Origin: an uncultured Clostridia bacterium
GTDB lineage: Bacteria; Bacillota; Clostridia; Oscillospirales; Acutalibacteraceae
DNA: 6,914 nucleotides
NCBI GenBank assembly: GCA_944381295.1
Contig: CALWKP010000250.1
Location: 1-6,914, forward strand
Reading direction: 5' to 3'
Made by a program: the position numbers and the translations under genes. Below are positions 1 to 6,810 of this stretch, one piece after another. The notes beneath the pieces are model-generated. The model did not search any database, had not been told where the DNA came from, and saw nothing but the letters and a program-made list of their open reading frames with translations. Every line of letters begins with the position of its first letter. The stretch's first letter is position 1.

Positions 1-351
1 AGCCTGGTGATCTGCTTCGTTCCAAGAATCCTCACCGGTGTCGTTGCTGGAGTCTGCTACCGTTTATTCAGCCGTGTCTTTGCAAAGTTGAACCGTGGCC
101 ATATTCTTACTTATACACTCAGCGGCGCCCTCGGCAGCCTTACCAACACCTTCCTGGTCCTTGGCGGTATCTATGTATTCTTTGGAGAAAGTTACGCCCA
201 GGCAATCGGCCAATCTTATGATCTCCTGCTGGCCTTGATTGGTATGACGGTTCTGACAAACGGAATTCCGGAAGCTGTCCTTGGTGCGATCTGTGCTTGG
301 GCTGTTTGCTATCCAATCAAAAAACACTTGATGAAATCCCGCATCGCCTAA
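1..351 (+). CDS. ECF transporter S component, C-terminal part (pantothenate/PanT-like?)
   Basis: The gene is cut off by the left edge: the frame is open from base 1, and a GTG at base 7 is probably internal. The visible 116 residues are mostly hydrophobic, with membrane stretches at about residues 3-23, 35-62 and 73-104 and a short basic C-terminal tail (KKHLMKSR). The segments GALGSLTNT (about 42-50) and NGIPEA (87-92), with an early VPRI, match my memory of the ECF S-component family of COG4684. S components bind a vitamin in the membrane and work with the EcfA/A'/T energising module. Some members of this family have been assigned to pantothenate (PanT), but substrate cannot be read from this fragment. 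A strong terminator follows 40 bases downstream, so it is probably the last gene of its transcript. The family call is fairly good; the substrate is a guess. Confidence 0.7.
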   Translation, partial: SLVICFVPRILTGVVAGVCYRLFSRVFAKLNRGHILTYTLSGALGSLTNTFLVLGGIYVFFGESYAQAIGQSYDLLLALIGMTVLTNGIPEAVLGAICAWAVCYPIKKHLMKSRIA

Positions 352-391
352 TTATTCAACTTTTCTATCTTTCATTTTCTGGTAAACATCG

Positions 392-429
392 TTTGGCCTG
401 CCGCAGATCGTGGTGGGCCAAATTTTGTT
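392..429 (+). terminator. Rho-independent terminator after the ECF S-component gene
   Basis: TTTGGCC (392-398) pairs perfectly with GGCCAAA (416-422). The stem continues inward through two wobbles, two C-G pairs, another wobble and a final C-G, giving about 13 pairs closed by a 5-base loop (405-409). The right arm is followed at once by TTTTGTT (423-429). This is a typical intrinsic terminator on the + strand, 40 bases past the S-component stop and 68 bases before the GNAT start. It separates the two genes into different transcripts. Confidence 0.8.
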
Positions 430-497
430 CCGGTTGCAAAGAACATCTGCCAACCATGCTTTGTTTCTCTCATTTTTTATTGAAAGAAGGTGCCCGT

Positions 498-935
498 ATG
501 ATGATTCGTCCTATCCGCCCGGAATCAGAACCTGCTTGTTTCCCTCTTATCCGGAAAACCTTCCTCACTTTTGAAGCCCCGGAATATCCCCCGGAAGGCA
601 TTACCGCTTTTGAGGATTTTCTCAATGACTCAGAAACCATTGCCAGGCTGGATTTTCTTGGTGCGTATGAATCAGAGGTACTTATTGGTGTTATTGGATG
701 GTCTGCTTCGCAAAATCATATCTGTCTCTTTTTTGTCGACGAACAATTTCAGCGTCGCGGGGTAGGCAAAAAGCTTTGGGGAAGCCTTCAGCAAAACTTC
801 CCCAACACTTCTATCACAGTCAATTCTTCTCCCTATGCCGTACCATTCTACCGACATCTTGGGTTCCTAGAAACTTCTTCGGAACAGCAAACCGATGGGA
901 TTCGCTATACACCAATGAGGTATGACCCTGATTGA
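498..935 (+). CDS. GNAT family N-acetyltransferase
   Basis: A 145-residue protein of normal length for a single-domain GNAT enzyme, which transfers an acetyl group from acetyl-CoA to an amine on an unknown substrate. The acetyl-CoA pyrophosphate-binding motif is visible as QRRGVG (residues 85-90), after the beta-4 strand HICLFFVDE. The C-terminal motif PFYRHLGF (116-123) includes Y118, the usual general acid. The open frame extends back to 297, but ATG 498 is preferred: AAGAAGG (484-490) lies 7 bases before it, the protein then begins MMIRPIRPES as GNATs often do, and the extra upstream residues would run through the terminator. A second ATG follows immediately at 501. It stands alone between a terminator and a convergent gene, so context gives no hint of substrate. 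Family call is secure; specific function is unknown. Confidence 0.88.
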   Translation: MMIRPIRPESEPACFPLIRKTFLTFEAPEYPPEGITAFEDFLNDSETIARLDFLGAYESEVLIGVIGWSASQNHICLFFVDEQFQRRGVGKKLWGSLQQNFPNTSITVNSSPYAVPFYRHLGFLETSSEQQTDGIRYTPMRYDPD

Positions 936-949
936 AAATTCGCGTAAAA

Positions 950-2653
950 TTACCGTATAAACCGGTTTTGCGTCACGTCAAACAATCCTGCATCCGTCAG
1001 ACGCAGCTCCGGAATGACCGGAAGCGACAGGAATGACAAATTCTGGAACGGGTCGATTCCTTCTGGAATTCCCATCTTTCGACAAAGCTGCATAATTTTC
1101 TGCAAAGTTTCCGGCACATCTATCCCCATATCGTCGGTAAACAGCCCGGCAATTCGGAGCGGCAGAGTCGCCAGGACTTTTCCTCCCGACACCATGGTAT
1201 ACCCGCCCTGGCAACGGGACAATTCCTGGATAGCAAGTAGGATATCTTCATCATTGTCGCCTGCCGCAATAAGGTTATGGGCATCGTGCGCTACTGTAGA
1301 TGCAATCGCACCACCATGCAACCCAAATCCTTTTAAAACTCCTACGCCGGTGCGTCCAGACCCATCATGCCGCTGCACAGCGACCAATTTGAGCAGGTCG
1401 CCCTCAGGAAGGAACCACCCGTTTTTCCCCGGCAAATCCAAGATTTCTTTTCGTGTCACGATTTCCCCCGGAATCACCGCAATCACCGGGAACTCTTTTT
1501 CTGCCGGGATGCCCAATTGTTCCCGGGAAATCTCTGGAATATGCACCGACTGCTTCACGGCATTTTCTGCTGGTGTGGGGGGATTTTCGCGTTTCAGCAA
1601 TTCTTCCCAAGCAACACCGTTTTTATATCCGCCGCAAATCTTTACCGTCTTCAAGTCGTCCAGCACCACCAGGTCTGCACGGTAGCCCGGAGCAATCGCT
1701 CCGATCTCCTGTAATCCATAAAGCTCTGCCGCCTGGATGGTCGCCGCCGCGATCGCTTCTATTGGGTCTGCTCCAAGGCCAACCGCTTTCCGAATATTAT
1801 GGTCAATATGTCCTTGTCTGCGGACGTCTTCCAGATGCAGGTCGTCCGTACAGAACACACATCGTCCCAAACCAACCCCAGACGCTACTGCACCTTTTAC
1901 AATCGCTTCCAGGTTCCTTGCCGCCGACCCTTCTCTCACCTGTACTGTCATTCCGGTTTCCAGCCGTTCTTCTGCCTGCTCCCATGTACTGCATTCATGA
2001 TCAGTACAAACTCCTGCTAAGCGGTACGCTTGAAACCGTTCCCCCGTTACTGACGGCGCGTGTCCATCGATCACATGAGGGGCCAGCAGTGCGATTTTTT
2101 CCAACAGTCCCGTGTCTCCTTTTAGCACCGCTTCATAGTTCATGACTTCCCCAAGACCGATTACTTCTGGGGCGCTGAGGAATTCCTCCATATCCTTTGC
2201 CCCAAAAGTCGCACCATTATGATCCATTTCATTGAGAGGAACGCATGATGGCAGGACATAATAAATAGTAATCAATGCGCCCCGTGCAGCTTGCAGCATA
2301 TACCGGAATCCTTCCACCCCTGCGACATTGACGATCTCATGAGGATCCGCAATCACAGTAGTGGTACCATGAGGCAGGACTTCCCGCGAAAACAATCCCG
2401 GGGATACCATAGACGATTCGATATGCACATGGGCGTCCAGAAATCCCGGAACCAAATATTTTCCGGAAAGGTCTACTTCCTTTTCCCCTGGAAAAGAACC
2501 CACTCCTACAATATAGCCTTCCTGAATAGCCACATCTGCCTGTTTCACGCGCTTTGTAAAAACATCTACAATCTCTGCGTTTTTCAGGACAAGTTCTGGT
2601 TTTTTCTGCTTCAATGAATACGGGATCAACTTTTTTTTGCATTCCAGTGTCAT
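950..2653 (-). CDS. ade: Adenine deaminase
   Basis: Amidohydrolase-superfamily enzyme that converts adenine to hypoxanthine and ammonia (EC 3.5.4.2) in purine salvage, in the cytoplasm with a divalent-metal centre. From ATG 2653 it is 567 residues, normal for the Ade/YerA family. Numbered from that start, an N-terminal segment leads to the metal motif DAHVHIESSM (73-82), then HGTTTVIADPHEI (95-107), GEVMNYE (168-174, probable metal-bridging Glu), DGHAP (196-200), TDHE (217-220) and CTDD (268-271, probable catalytic Asp). The late motif AHDAHNL (455-461) marks the Ade C-terminal domain. The frame can open 9 bases earlier at GTG 2662, but the Shine-Dalgarno AGGAAGAGG abuts that GTG and sits 8 bases before the ATG, so the ATG is preferred. 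It has its own extended -10 promoter and shares an intergenic region with the divergent fab operon. No metal-site residue appears lost. Confidence 0.96.
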   Translation of the reverse strand: MTLECKKKLIPYSLKQKKPELVLKNAEIVDVFTKRVKQADVAIQEGYIVGVGSFPGEKEVDLSGKYLVPGFLDAHVHIESSMVSPGLFSREVLPHGTTTVIADPHEIVNVAGVEGFRYMLQAARGALITIYYVLPSCVPLNEMDHNGATFGAKDMEEFLSAPEVIGLGEVMNYEAVLKGDTGLLEKIALLAPHVIDGHAPSVTGERFQAYRLAGVCTDHECSTWEQAEERLETGMTVQVREGSAARNLEAIVKGAVASGVGLGRCVFCTDDLHLEDVRRQGHIDHNIRKAVGLGADPIEAIAAATIQAAELYGLQEIGAIAPGYRADLVVLDDLKTVKICGGYKNGVAWEELLKRENPPTPAENAVKQSVHIPEISREQLGIPAEKEFPVIAVIPGEIVTRKEILDLPGKNGWFLPEGDLLKLVAVQRHDGSGRTGVGVLKGFGLHGGAIASTVAHDAHNLIAAGDNDEDILLAIQELSRCQGGYTMVSGGKVLATLPLRIAGLFTDDMGIDVPETLQKIMQLCRKMGIPEGIDPFQNLSFLSLPVIPELRLTDAGLFDVTQNRFIR

Positions 2654-2661
2654 ATGCGTCA

Positions 2662-2670
2662 CCTCTTCCT
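2662..2670 (-). promoter_or_regulatory. Ribosome binding site that fixes the ade start
   Basis: Read on the minus strand this is AGGAAGAGG. It lies 8 bases before the ATG at 2653 but directly touches or overlaps the GTG at 2662-2660, which would leave no spacer. This favours the ATG as the translation start. Confidence 0.7.
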
Positions 2671-2704
2671 GAATCCAGCATCGTGCCTATCATTTCTTTT
2701 CCTT

Positions 2705-2733
2705 AGTATAGCATGTTTTGTCACAACTTACAA
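2705..2733 (-). promoter_or_regulatory. Predicted ade promoter (extended -10)
   Basis: On the minus strand there is TTGTAA (2733-2728, 4 of 6 match to the -35 consensus), a 17-base spacer, and TATACT (2710-2705, 5 of 6 match to the -10). The -10 is preceded by TGC, giving an extended TGn -10. The start of transcription would fall near 2698, leaving a leader of about 45 bases before ATG 2653. That is too short for a purine riboswitch aptamer plus an expression platform. Confidence 0.6.
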
Positions 2734-2770
2734 ACACGATCCTGTGATTTTTCATGCACCTGCTCTTCGC

Positions 2771-2798
2771 TTGACAAATGTTGGGATTCCGTTATAAT
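2771..2798 (+). promoter_or_regulatory. Predicted sigma-A promoter of the fab operon
   Basis: TTGACA (2771-2776) and TATAAT (2793-2798) are both perfect consensus hexamers, 16 bases apart. Transcription would begin near 2805, giving a very A/T-rich leader of about 72 bases before fabH. A promoter this close to consensus would be strong unless repressed, which fits a housekeeping operon under repressor control. The direct repeat at 2807-2848 begins where a repressor could block it. Confidence 0.82.
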
Positions 2799-2806
2799 TG
2801 TATCAG

Positions 2807-2848
2807 TTTATTACTCTTCTTATGAAATTTTATTATTCTTTTTGTGAA
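2807..2848 (+). repeat. Imperfect tandem direct repeat in the fabH leader (candidate operator)
   Basis: TTTATTACTCTTCTTATGAA (2807-2826) is repeated as TTTATTATTCTTTTTGTGAA (2829-2848). The two agree at 17 of 20 positions, and all three differences are transitions. The period is 22 bases, about two turns of B-DNA. The first seven bases, TTTATTA, appear a third time at 2861-2867, leading into the fabH ribosome binding site. The position just after the -10 is where repressors of fab operons often bind. However, I do not see a FapR-type palindrome or a clear FabT-type site here. The repeat itself is directly visible; an operator role is inference, and the low sequence complexity makes chance similarity possible. 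Confidence 0.5.
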
Positions 2849-2877
2849 TTATAAATAATTTTTATTAGGGGGCTGTT

Positions 2878-3831
2878 ATGAATTTTCAAATTATAGGCAC
2901 CGGAAGTTCCCATCCTGCCTGCGTCAAAACAAACGATGACCTCGCTAAACTGGTGGATACTTCTGACGAGTGGATTACTACGCGCACAGGGATACGCTCC
3001 CGCTATATTTCTACCGGCGAAACCTTAGCCGACCTTTCCTGTGATGCTGCCCAAAAAGCCTTGGAAAATGCCGGAGTTACCCCGCAAGAACTTGATCTGA
3101 TTATCTGTTCGACAATCCGGGGAGATTATATGACCCCTTCGCTCGCCTGCATTGTGCAGCAGCGGATTGGCGCTACTTGTCCTGCTTTTGATCTCAATGC
3201 CGCTTGTTCCGGTTTTGTATACAGTCTGGATGTAGCCGCCGGATTTTTCTCCCGCGGAACCGTCAAAAAAGTTCTGATCATTTCTGCGGAAATGATGTCC
3301 AAAATGGTGGACTGGAATGATCGCGCTACTTGTGTCTTGTTCGGCGATGGTGCAGGCGCTGCTGTGCTCGCTGAAGGCGATCATCTTCTGTCCTGTAAGC
3401 TTACCGCTCAAGGAGACACGGAATTGCTTTATATTCCCCATGTCAACGGGAATTCCCCATTCCATGACTGGCCGGATGAGCATCCGTTCCTCTTTATGAA
3501 CGGTCAGGGCGTTTACAAATTTGCCGTCGCCGCCATGGAACGCGACGTGCTTGATGTCGTAAAGCAGGCAGGGCTTACCCTGGACGACATCACTTATCTG
3601 CTCCCCCATCAGGCCAATCTGCGTATCATTGAAACCGGCAGAAAAAAACTTGGCCTGTCCCCGGAACAGGTATTGACCAACATCGACAAACACGGCAATA
3701 TTTCTTCTGCATGCATTCCGACGCTTTTGGACGAGCAAAACCGCCAAGGTACATTCCACAAAGGGGATATCCTGGTATTATGCGCGTTTGGTGGCGGCCT
3801 GACAACGGGTGCATGCGTTCTGAAATGGTGA
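2878..3831 (+). CDS. fabH: Beta-ketoacyl-ACP synthase III
   Basis: Starts fatty-acid chains by condensing an acyl-CoA primer with malonyl-ACP (EC 2.3.1.180). The 317-residue length is typical. The thiolase-fold catalytic triad is visible as C110 (in NAACSGF), H244 (in LPHQAN) and N274 (in KHGN). Other family marks are W32 in DEWITTRTGI, the DWNDRATCVLFGDGAGA block (145-161) and the glycine-rich C-terminus AFGGGLTTG. The start is fixed by AGGGGG (2867-2872), 5 bases before the ATG. Two departures from the sequence I expect are NISSACIP at 274-281, where NTSAASIP is common, and T309 where FabH usually has Trp in GGGxTWG. It is the first gene of the operon, 27 bases before fabD. Primer preference (acetyl versus branched) cannot be told by eye. 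Confidence 0.97.
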   Translation: MNFQIIGTGSSHPACVKTNDDLAKLVDTSDEWITTRTGIRSRYISTGETLADLSCDAAQKALENAGVTPQELDLIICSTIRGDYMTPSLACIVQQRIGATCPAFDLNAACSGFVYSLDVAAGFFSRGTVKKVLIISAEMMSKMVDWNDRATCVLFGDGAGAAVLAEGDHLLSCKLTAQGDTELLYIPHVNGNSPFHDWPDEHPFLFMNGQGVYKFAVAAMERDVLDVVKQAGLTLDDITYLLPHQANLRIIETGRKKLGLSPEQVLTNIDKHGNISSACIPTLLDEQNRQGTFHKGDILVLCAFGGGLTTGACVLKW

Positions 3832-3837
3832 TAAAAC

Positions 3838-3844
3838 AAGGAGG
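3838..3844 (+). promoter_or_regulatory. Ribosome binding site of fabD with long spacer
   Basis: AAGGAGG is a near-perfect Shine-Dalgarno but sits 14 bases before ATG 3859, longer than the usual 5-9. No in-frame ATG, GTG or TTG lies between them. The protein from ATG 3859 begins exactly as FabD proteins do (MDKIALLFSGQGAQ), so the start stands and the spacing may simply lower initiation efficiency. Confidence 0.6.
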
Positions 3845-3858
3845 ATACAAACTGTCTT

Positions 3859-4791
3859 ATGGATAAGATTGCTTTACTTTTTTCCGGCCAGGGTGCACAG
3901 TACAGTGGCATGGGAAAAGAACTCTATGACGCTTCCCCTGCCGCGAAAGCCGTCTTTGACCTTGCGGATTCCATCCGTCCTGGTACATCCACGCAATGTT
4001 TTTCTGCTTCAAAAGAAGATCTCAGTTTGACGATCAACACGCAGCCATGTCTCTATTGCGTTGACCTTGCTGCGGCAGAAGCTCTCCGTGAACAGGGAAT
4101 CCGTCCGGATTTTGTTGCGGGCTTCTCTCTTGGTGAGATTGCTGCGCTCACGTTCTCCGGTGTACTCTCGCCCGAAGAAGGCTTTTCTCTTGTCTGCCGC
4201 CGTGCTGCCTTTATGAGCGAGGCTACCGCGAAAACCGGCGGCGGAATGGCCGCTGTCCTTAAGCTGAGCCCGGAACAGGTCGATTCGTTATGCGCAGGTT
4301 TCAGCCAGGTCTATCCGGTCAACTACAACTGTCCCGGACAGATCGCCGTCGCAGGCGAGAAAAATCAACTGGCGGAGCTTTGCCGTGCTGTCCAGGAAGC
4401 CGGTGGAAAAGCTGTTCCTCTGGCTGTCAGTGGGGCGTTCCATTCCCCGTTTATGGATAAGGCAGCAGAAAAAATGGCGCAGCATCTTCAAAATGTTCCT
4501 GTCCGTGCGCCGCAGCTGCCCCTTTATGCTAACCTGACCGCTGATCTTTACGGCAGTGAGGAAGCTGGCATTCGCCACAATATTGCCCAACAGATTAACC
4601 ACCCTGTACGTTGGCAGGCGATCCTTGAGGATATGGCCGCGCAAGGGGTTACTACATTTATCGAAGCCGGAGCAGGAAAAACACTGACCGGGCTTGTCAA
4701 AAAGACTGTCCCAGGTGCGAAAGCGATCCATGTGGAAAACGCTGCTACTCTGGCTTCTGCGATCAGCAGCTTAATAGGAGGAAATGAATGA
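3859..4791 (+). CDS. fabD: Malonyl-CoA:ACP transacylase
   Basis: Moves the malonyl group from malonyl-CoA to acyl carrier protein (EC 2.3.1.39), supplying FabH and FabF. At 310 residues it is full length. Visible parts are the N-terminal GQGAQ oxyanion loop (10-14), the nucleophile elbow GFSLGE with S90, R115 in CRRAAFM (carboxylate-binding Arg position), GGGMAAV (127-133), the general base H195 in GAFHSPFM, and a late EAGAGKTLTGL segment (269-279). The elbow has Phe89 where most acyltransferases have His (GHSLG). The Ser-His dyad itself is intact, so the enzyme should be active, and I believe this variant also occurs in other Clostridia. The stop overlaps the fabG start by four bases (ATGA), suggesting coupled translation. 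Confidence 0.96.
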   Translation: MDKIALLFSGQGAQYSGMGKELYDASPAAKAVFDLADSIRPGTSTQCFSASKEDLSLTINTQPCLYCVDLAAAEALREQGIRPDFVAGFSLGEIAALTFSGVLSPEEGFSLVCRRAAFMSEATAKTGGGMAAVLKLSPEQVDSLCAGFSQVYPVNYNCPGQIAVAGEKNQLAELCRAVQEAGGKAVPLAVSGAFHSPFMDKAAEKMAQHLQNVPVRAPQLPLYANLTADLYGSEEAGIRHNIAQQINHPVRWQAILEDMAAQGVTTFIEAGAGKTLTGLVKKTVPGAKAIHVENAATLASAISSLIGGNE

Positions 4792-5540
4792 TGACAAATT
4801 TATTAGAAGGTAAAAAAGCGTTAATTACTGGGGGTTCCCAGGGAATCGGACGGGCTATCGCACTCGCTCTTGCCGAAAACGGCGCAGATATTGCGATCGT
4901 TTATGTCGGCAACCGCGACCGTGCTGCGGAAACCGTCGCTATGATCGAAGAAAAAGGCCGTCAGGTCAAAACCTATTACTACGATATTTCCAAATTTGAC
5001 GAGAGCAAAAAAGCAGTTGACGAAGTCCTGGCTGATTTTGGCAGAATCGATATTCTGGTCAATAATGCCGGTATTACCCGCGATGGTCTTGCCCTGTCGA
5101 TGAAGGAAGAGGATTTTGATGCTGTCATCAACGTCAACCTCAAGGGGACATTCAATATGATTCACCATACCTATCGTCAGTTCATGAAAAATCGTTCCGG
5201 TAAGATCATCAACATTGCGTCCGTTGTCGGTATCGCAGGAAATGCCGGACAGGCCAATTATTCCGCTTCCAAAGCTGGCGTGATCGGTCTGACCAAGACA
5301 ATTGCCAAGGAATTGGCTTCCCGCAACATCAACTGCAACGCGATAGCGCCCGGCTTTGTCCAGACTGATATGACTGCTGTTCTCAGTGACGATGTCAAAA
5401 AAGCTATGGCTGATGCAATTCCCATGCGCAGGATGGGCACTCCCGAAGATATCGCCAAGACCGCGCTTTTCCTTGCCAGCAGCCTTTCCGATTATGTCAC
5501 TGGCGAGGTCATCAAGGTTGCCGGCGGTATGTTCATGTAA
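4788..5540 (+). CDS. fabG: 3-oxoacyl-ACP reductase
   Basis: NADPH-dependent reductase of the 3-keto group in each elongation round (EC 1.1.1.100), a classical short-chain dehydrogenase of 250 residues. Visible are the cofactor loop TGGSQGIG (14-21), D66 after the third strand, NNAG (92-95), and the catalytic tetrad N117, S145, Y158 and K162 (in NYSASKAG). PGFVQTDM (188-195) is the usual substrate-loop start. The end reads VAGGMFM, where many homologues have VDGGMxM. AGGAGG (4776-4781) serves either ATG 4788, overlapping the fabD stop as ATGA with a 6-base spacer, or the next codon ATG 4791, with 9 bases. The first is chosen, but the protein may begin MTNLLEG. Its place between fabD and fabF supports a fatty-acid role over other short-chain dehydrogenase roles. 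Confidence 0.96.
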   Translation: MMTNLLEGKKALITGGSQGIGRAIALALAENGADIAIVYVGNRDRAAETVAMIEEKGRQVKTYYYDISKFDESKKAVDEVLADFGRIDILVNNAGITRDGLALSMKEEDFDAVINVNLKGTFNMIHHTYRQFMKNRSGKIINIASVVGIAGNAGQANYSASKAGVIGLTKTIAKELASRNINCNAIAPGFVQTDMTAVLSDDVKKAMADAIPMRRMGTPEDIAKTALFLASSLSDYVTGEVIKVAGGMFM

Positions 5541-5562
5541 TGGCAAGGAGGAATTTTGAACA

Positions 5563-6810
5563 ATGAATCGTGTAGTGATTACCGGCGTCGGGGCGGTTAC
5601 CCCGATCGGCAATGACGTCCCTTCGTTTTGGGAAAACGCTCTCGCCGGAAAATGCGGCGTTGACTTTATCACCAGATTCGACGCGTCCGATATGAAAGTT
5701 ACCATTGCAGCCGAAGTAAAGGGATTTGATCCCCTCTCCTGCATGGAAAAGGCGGAAGTCCGCAAAACTGACCTTTATGCTCAGTATGCCATGTCTGCCG
5801 CCGTGGAAGCCATGCGTGACAGCGGTCTCGAAGGACATATTGAACCCGAGCGTCTCGGCGTCTATGTAGGTTCCGGGATCGGCGGTATGACAACCTTTAT
5901 GCAGGAACACCAGAAGCTTTTGGAAAAAGGTGCAAAAAGGATTTCTCCTTTCTTCATTCCGATGATGATCTGCAATATCGCTGCTGGCAATATCGCCATC
6001 CGTTTCCACGCACAAGGGCCGTCTATGGACATTTCTACTGCTTGTGCAACATCTTCCAACACAGTAGGCGAAGCATACCGCGCCATCAAGCACGGCTATG
6101 CCGACGCGATGATTGCCGGCGGTGCTGAGGCAACGATCAACGCGCTGGCGGTCGGTGGTTTTACCAGCTGTCAGGCCCTTTCCACCAGAAATGATCCTCA
6201 AAACGCTTCTATCCCGTTTGATAAACGCCGTGATGGATTCGTCATCGGCGAAGGCGGCGCGATCCTGGTCCTCGAAGAATACGAGCATGCTGTGAAGCGT
6301 GGTGCTAAGATCTATGCCGAAATCTGTGGCTACGGCAACACCAATGACGCATACCACATGACTGCACCGCATCCGGAAGCGATCGGTCCTGCCAACGCAG
6401 TCCGCCTTGCCGTCCAGGAAGCTGGTATCCCGTCAGATGCGCTGCTTTACATCAACGCTCATGGCACCAGCACGCCGTTGAATGATAAGACAGAGACGCT
6501 TGCCTTTAAGTCTGCCCTTGGCAAACAGGCCCGCACCGCATTGATCAGCTCCACCAAGAGCATGACCGGGCATATGTTAGGGGCTACCGGAGCCGCGGAA
6601 GCGATCGTCTGCGCATTGTCTTTGCGTGATGGGATCGTCCCGCCGACAATCGGATATCAGGAAGCCGACCCCGACTGCGATTTGGATTATGTTCCAAATG
6701 TTTCCAGAAAAGCCGATATTGCCTATGCGCTTTCTACCAATCTCGGATTTGGCGGACATAATGCTTGTCTTGCTTTCAAAAAGGTTTCAGGAAAGGCGGA
6801 TCTCTCATGA
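5563..6810 (+). CDS. fabF: Beta-ketoacyl-ACP synthase II
   Basis: Elongating condensing enzyme that joins malonyl-ACP to acyl-ACP (EC 2.3.1.179). It is 415 residues, the usual FabF length. The Cys-His-His triad is visible: C161 in DISTACATSS, H300 in NAHGTSTPLND and H337 in STKSMTGHMLG, with K332 in the same segment. The GFGGHN motif (395-400) holds the gating Phe396. AAGGAGG (5545-5551) lies 11 bases before ATG 5563, slightly long; no better in-frame start is present. It follows fabG by 22 bases and overlaps accB by four bases (ATGA). In many Firmicutes acpP stands directly before fabF, but here the gap is too small for it. FabF rather than FabB is chosen from the triad context and gene order. 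Confidence 0.96.
   Translation: MNRVVITGVGAVTPIGNDVPSFWENALAGKCGVDFITRFDASDMKVTIAAEVKGFDPLSCMEKAEVRKTDLYAQYAMSAAVEAMRDSGLEGHIEPERLGVYVGSGIGGMTTFMQEHQKLLEKGAKRISPFFIPMMICNIAAGNIAIRFHAQGPSMDISTACATSSNTVGEAYRAIKHGYADAMIAGGAEATINALAVGGFTSCQALSTRNDPQNASIPFDKRRDGFVIGEGGAILVLEEYEHAVKRGAKIYAEICGYGNTNDAYHMTAPHPEAIGPANAVRLAVQEAGIPSDALLYINAHGTSTPLNDKTETLAFKSALGKQARTALISSTKSMTGHMLGATGAAEAIVCALSLRDGIVPPTIGYQEADPDCDLDYVPNVSRKADIAYALSTNLGFGGHNACLAFKKVSGKADLS

Noticed and set aside
432..455. Second small hairpin GGTTG/CAACC before the GNAT gene
   Set aside because: Only five pairs around a 14-base loop; too weak to call.
434..462. Possible GNAT promoter with TTGCAA as the -35
   Set aside because: The expected -10 position (TGCTTT) matches the consensus poorly, so no promoter is called.
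297..497. Upstream extension of the GNAT frame
   Set aside because: It overlaps the end of the S-component gene and the terminator; ATG 498 has a proper ribosome binding site and gives the usual GNAT N-terminus.
959..968. Perfect palindrome AAACCGGTTT near the 3' end of ade
   Set aside because: It lies within the last ade codons, has no spacer for a loop and no T-tract, so it is not a terminator.
1014..2145. Plus-strand open frames of 223 and 230 residues opposite ade
   Set aside because: Compositionally odd (Ser/Pro/Arg rich), no domain, and fully inside the well-supported deaminase gene.
2654..2710. Purine riboswitch or PurR box controlling ade
   Set aside because: The predicted leader is only about 45 bases, too short for the aptamer, and no PurBox-like sequence is visible.
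2822..2854. Possible ten-residue leader peptide (MKFYYSFCEL) in the fabH leader
   Set aside because: No Shine-Dalgarno before the ATG, and no attenuator hairpin is visible after it in this A/T-rich leader.
4821..5765. Long antisense open frames opposite the fab genes (314 residues here; 244 at 3025-3759; 279 at 5533-6372)
   Set aside because: They mirror strongly supported fab genes, carry no recognisable domain, and arise from codon bias leaving few stops on the opposite strand.
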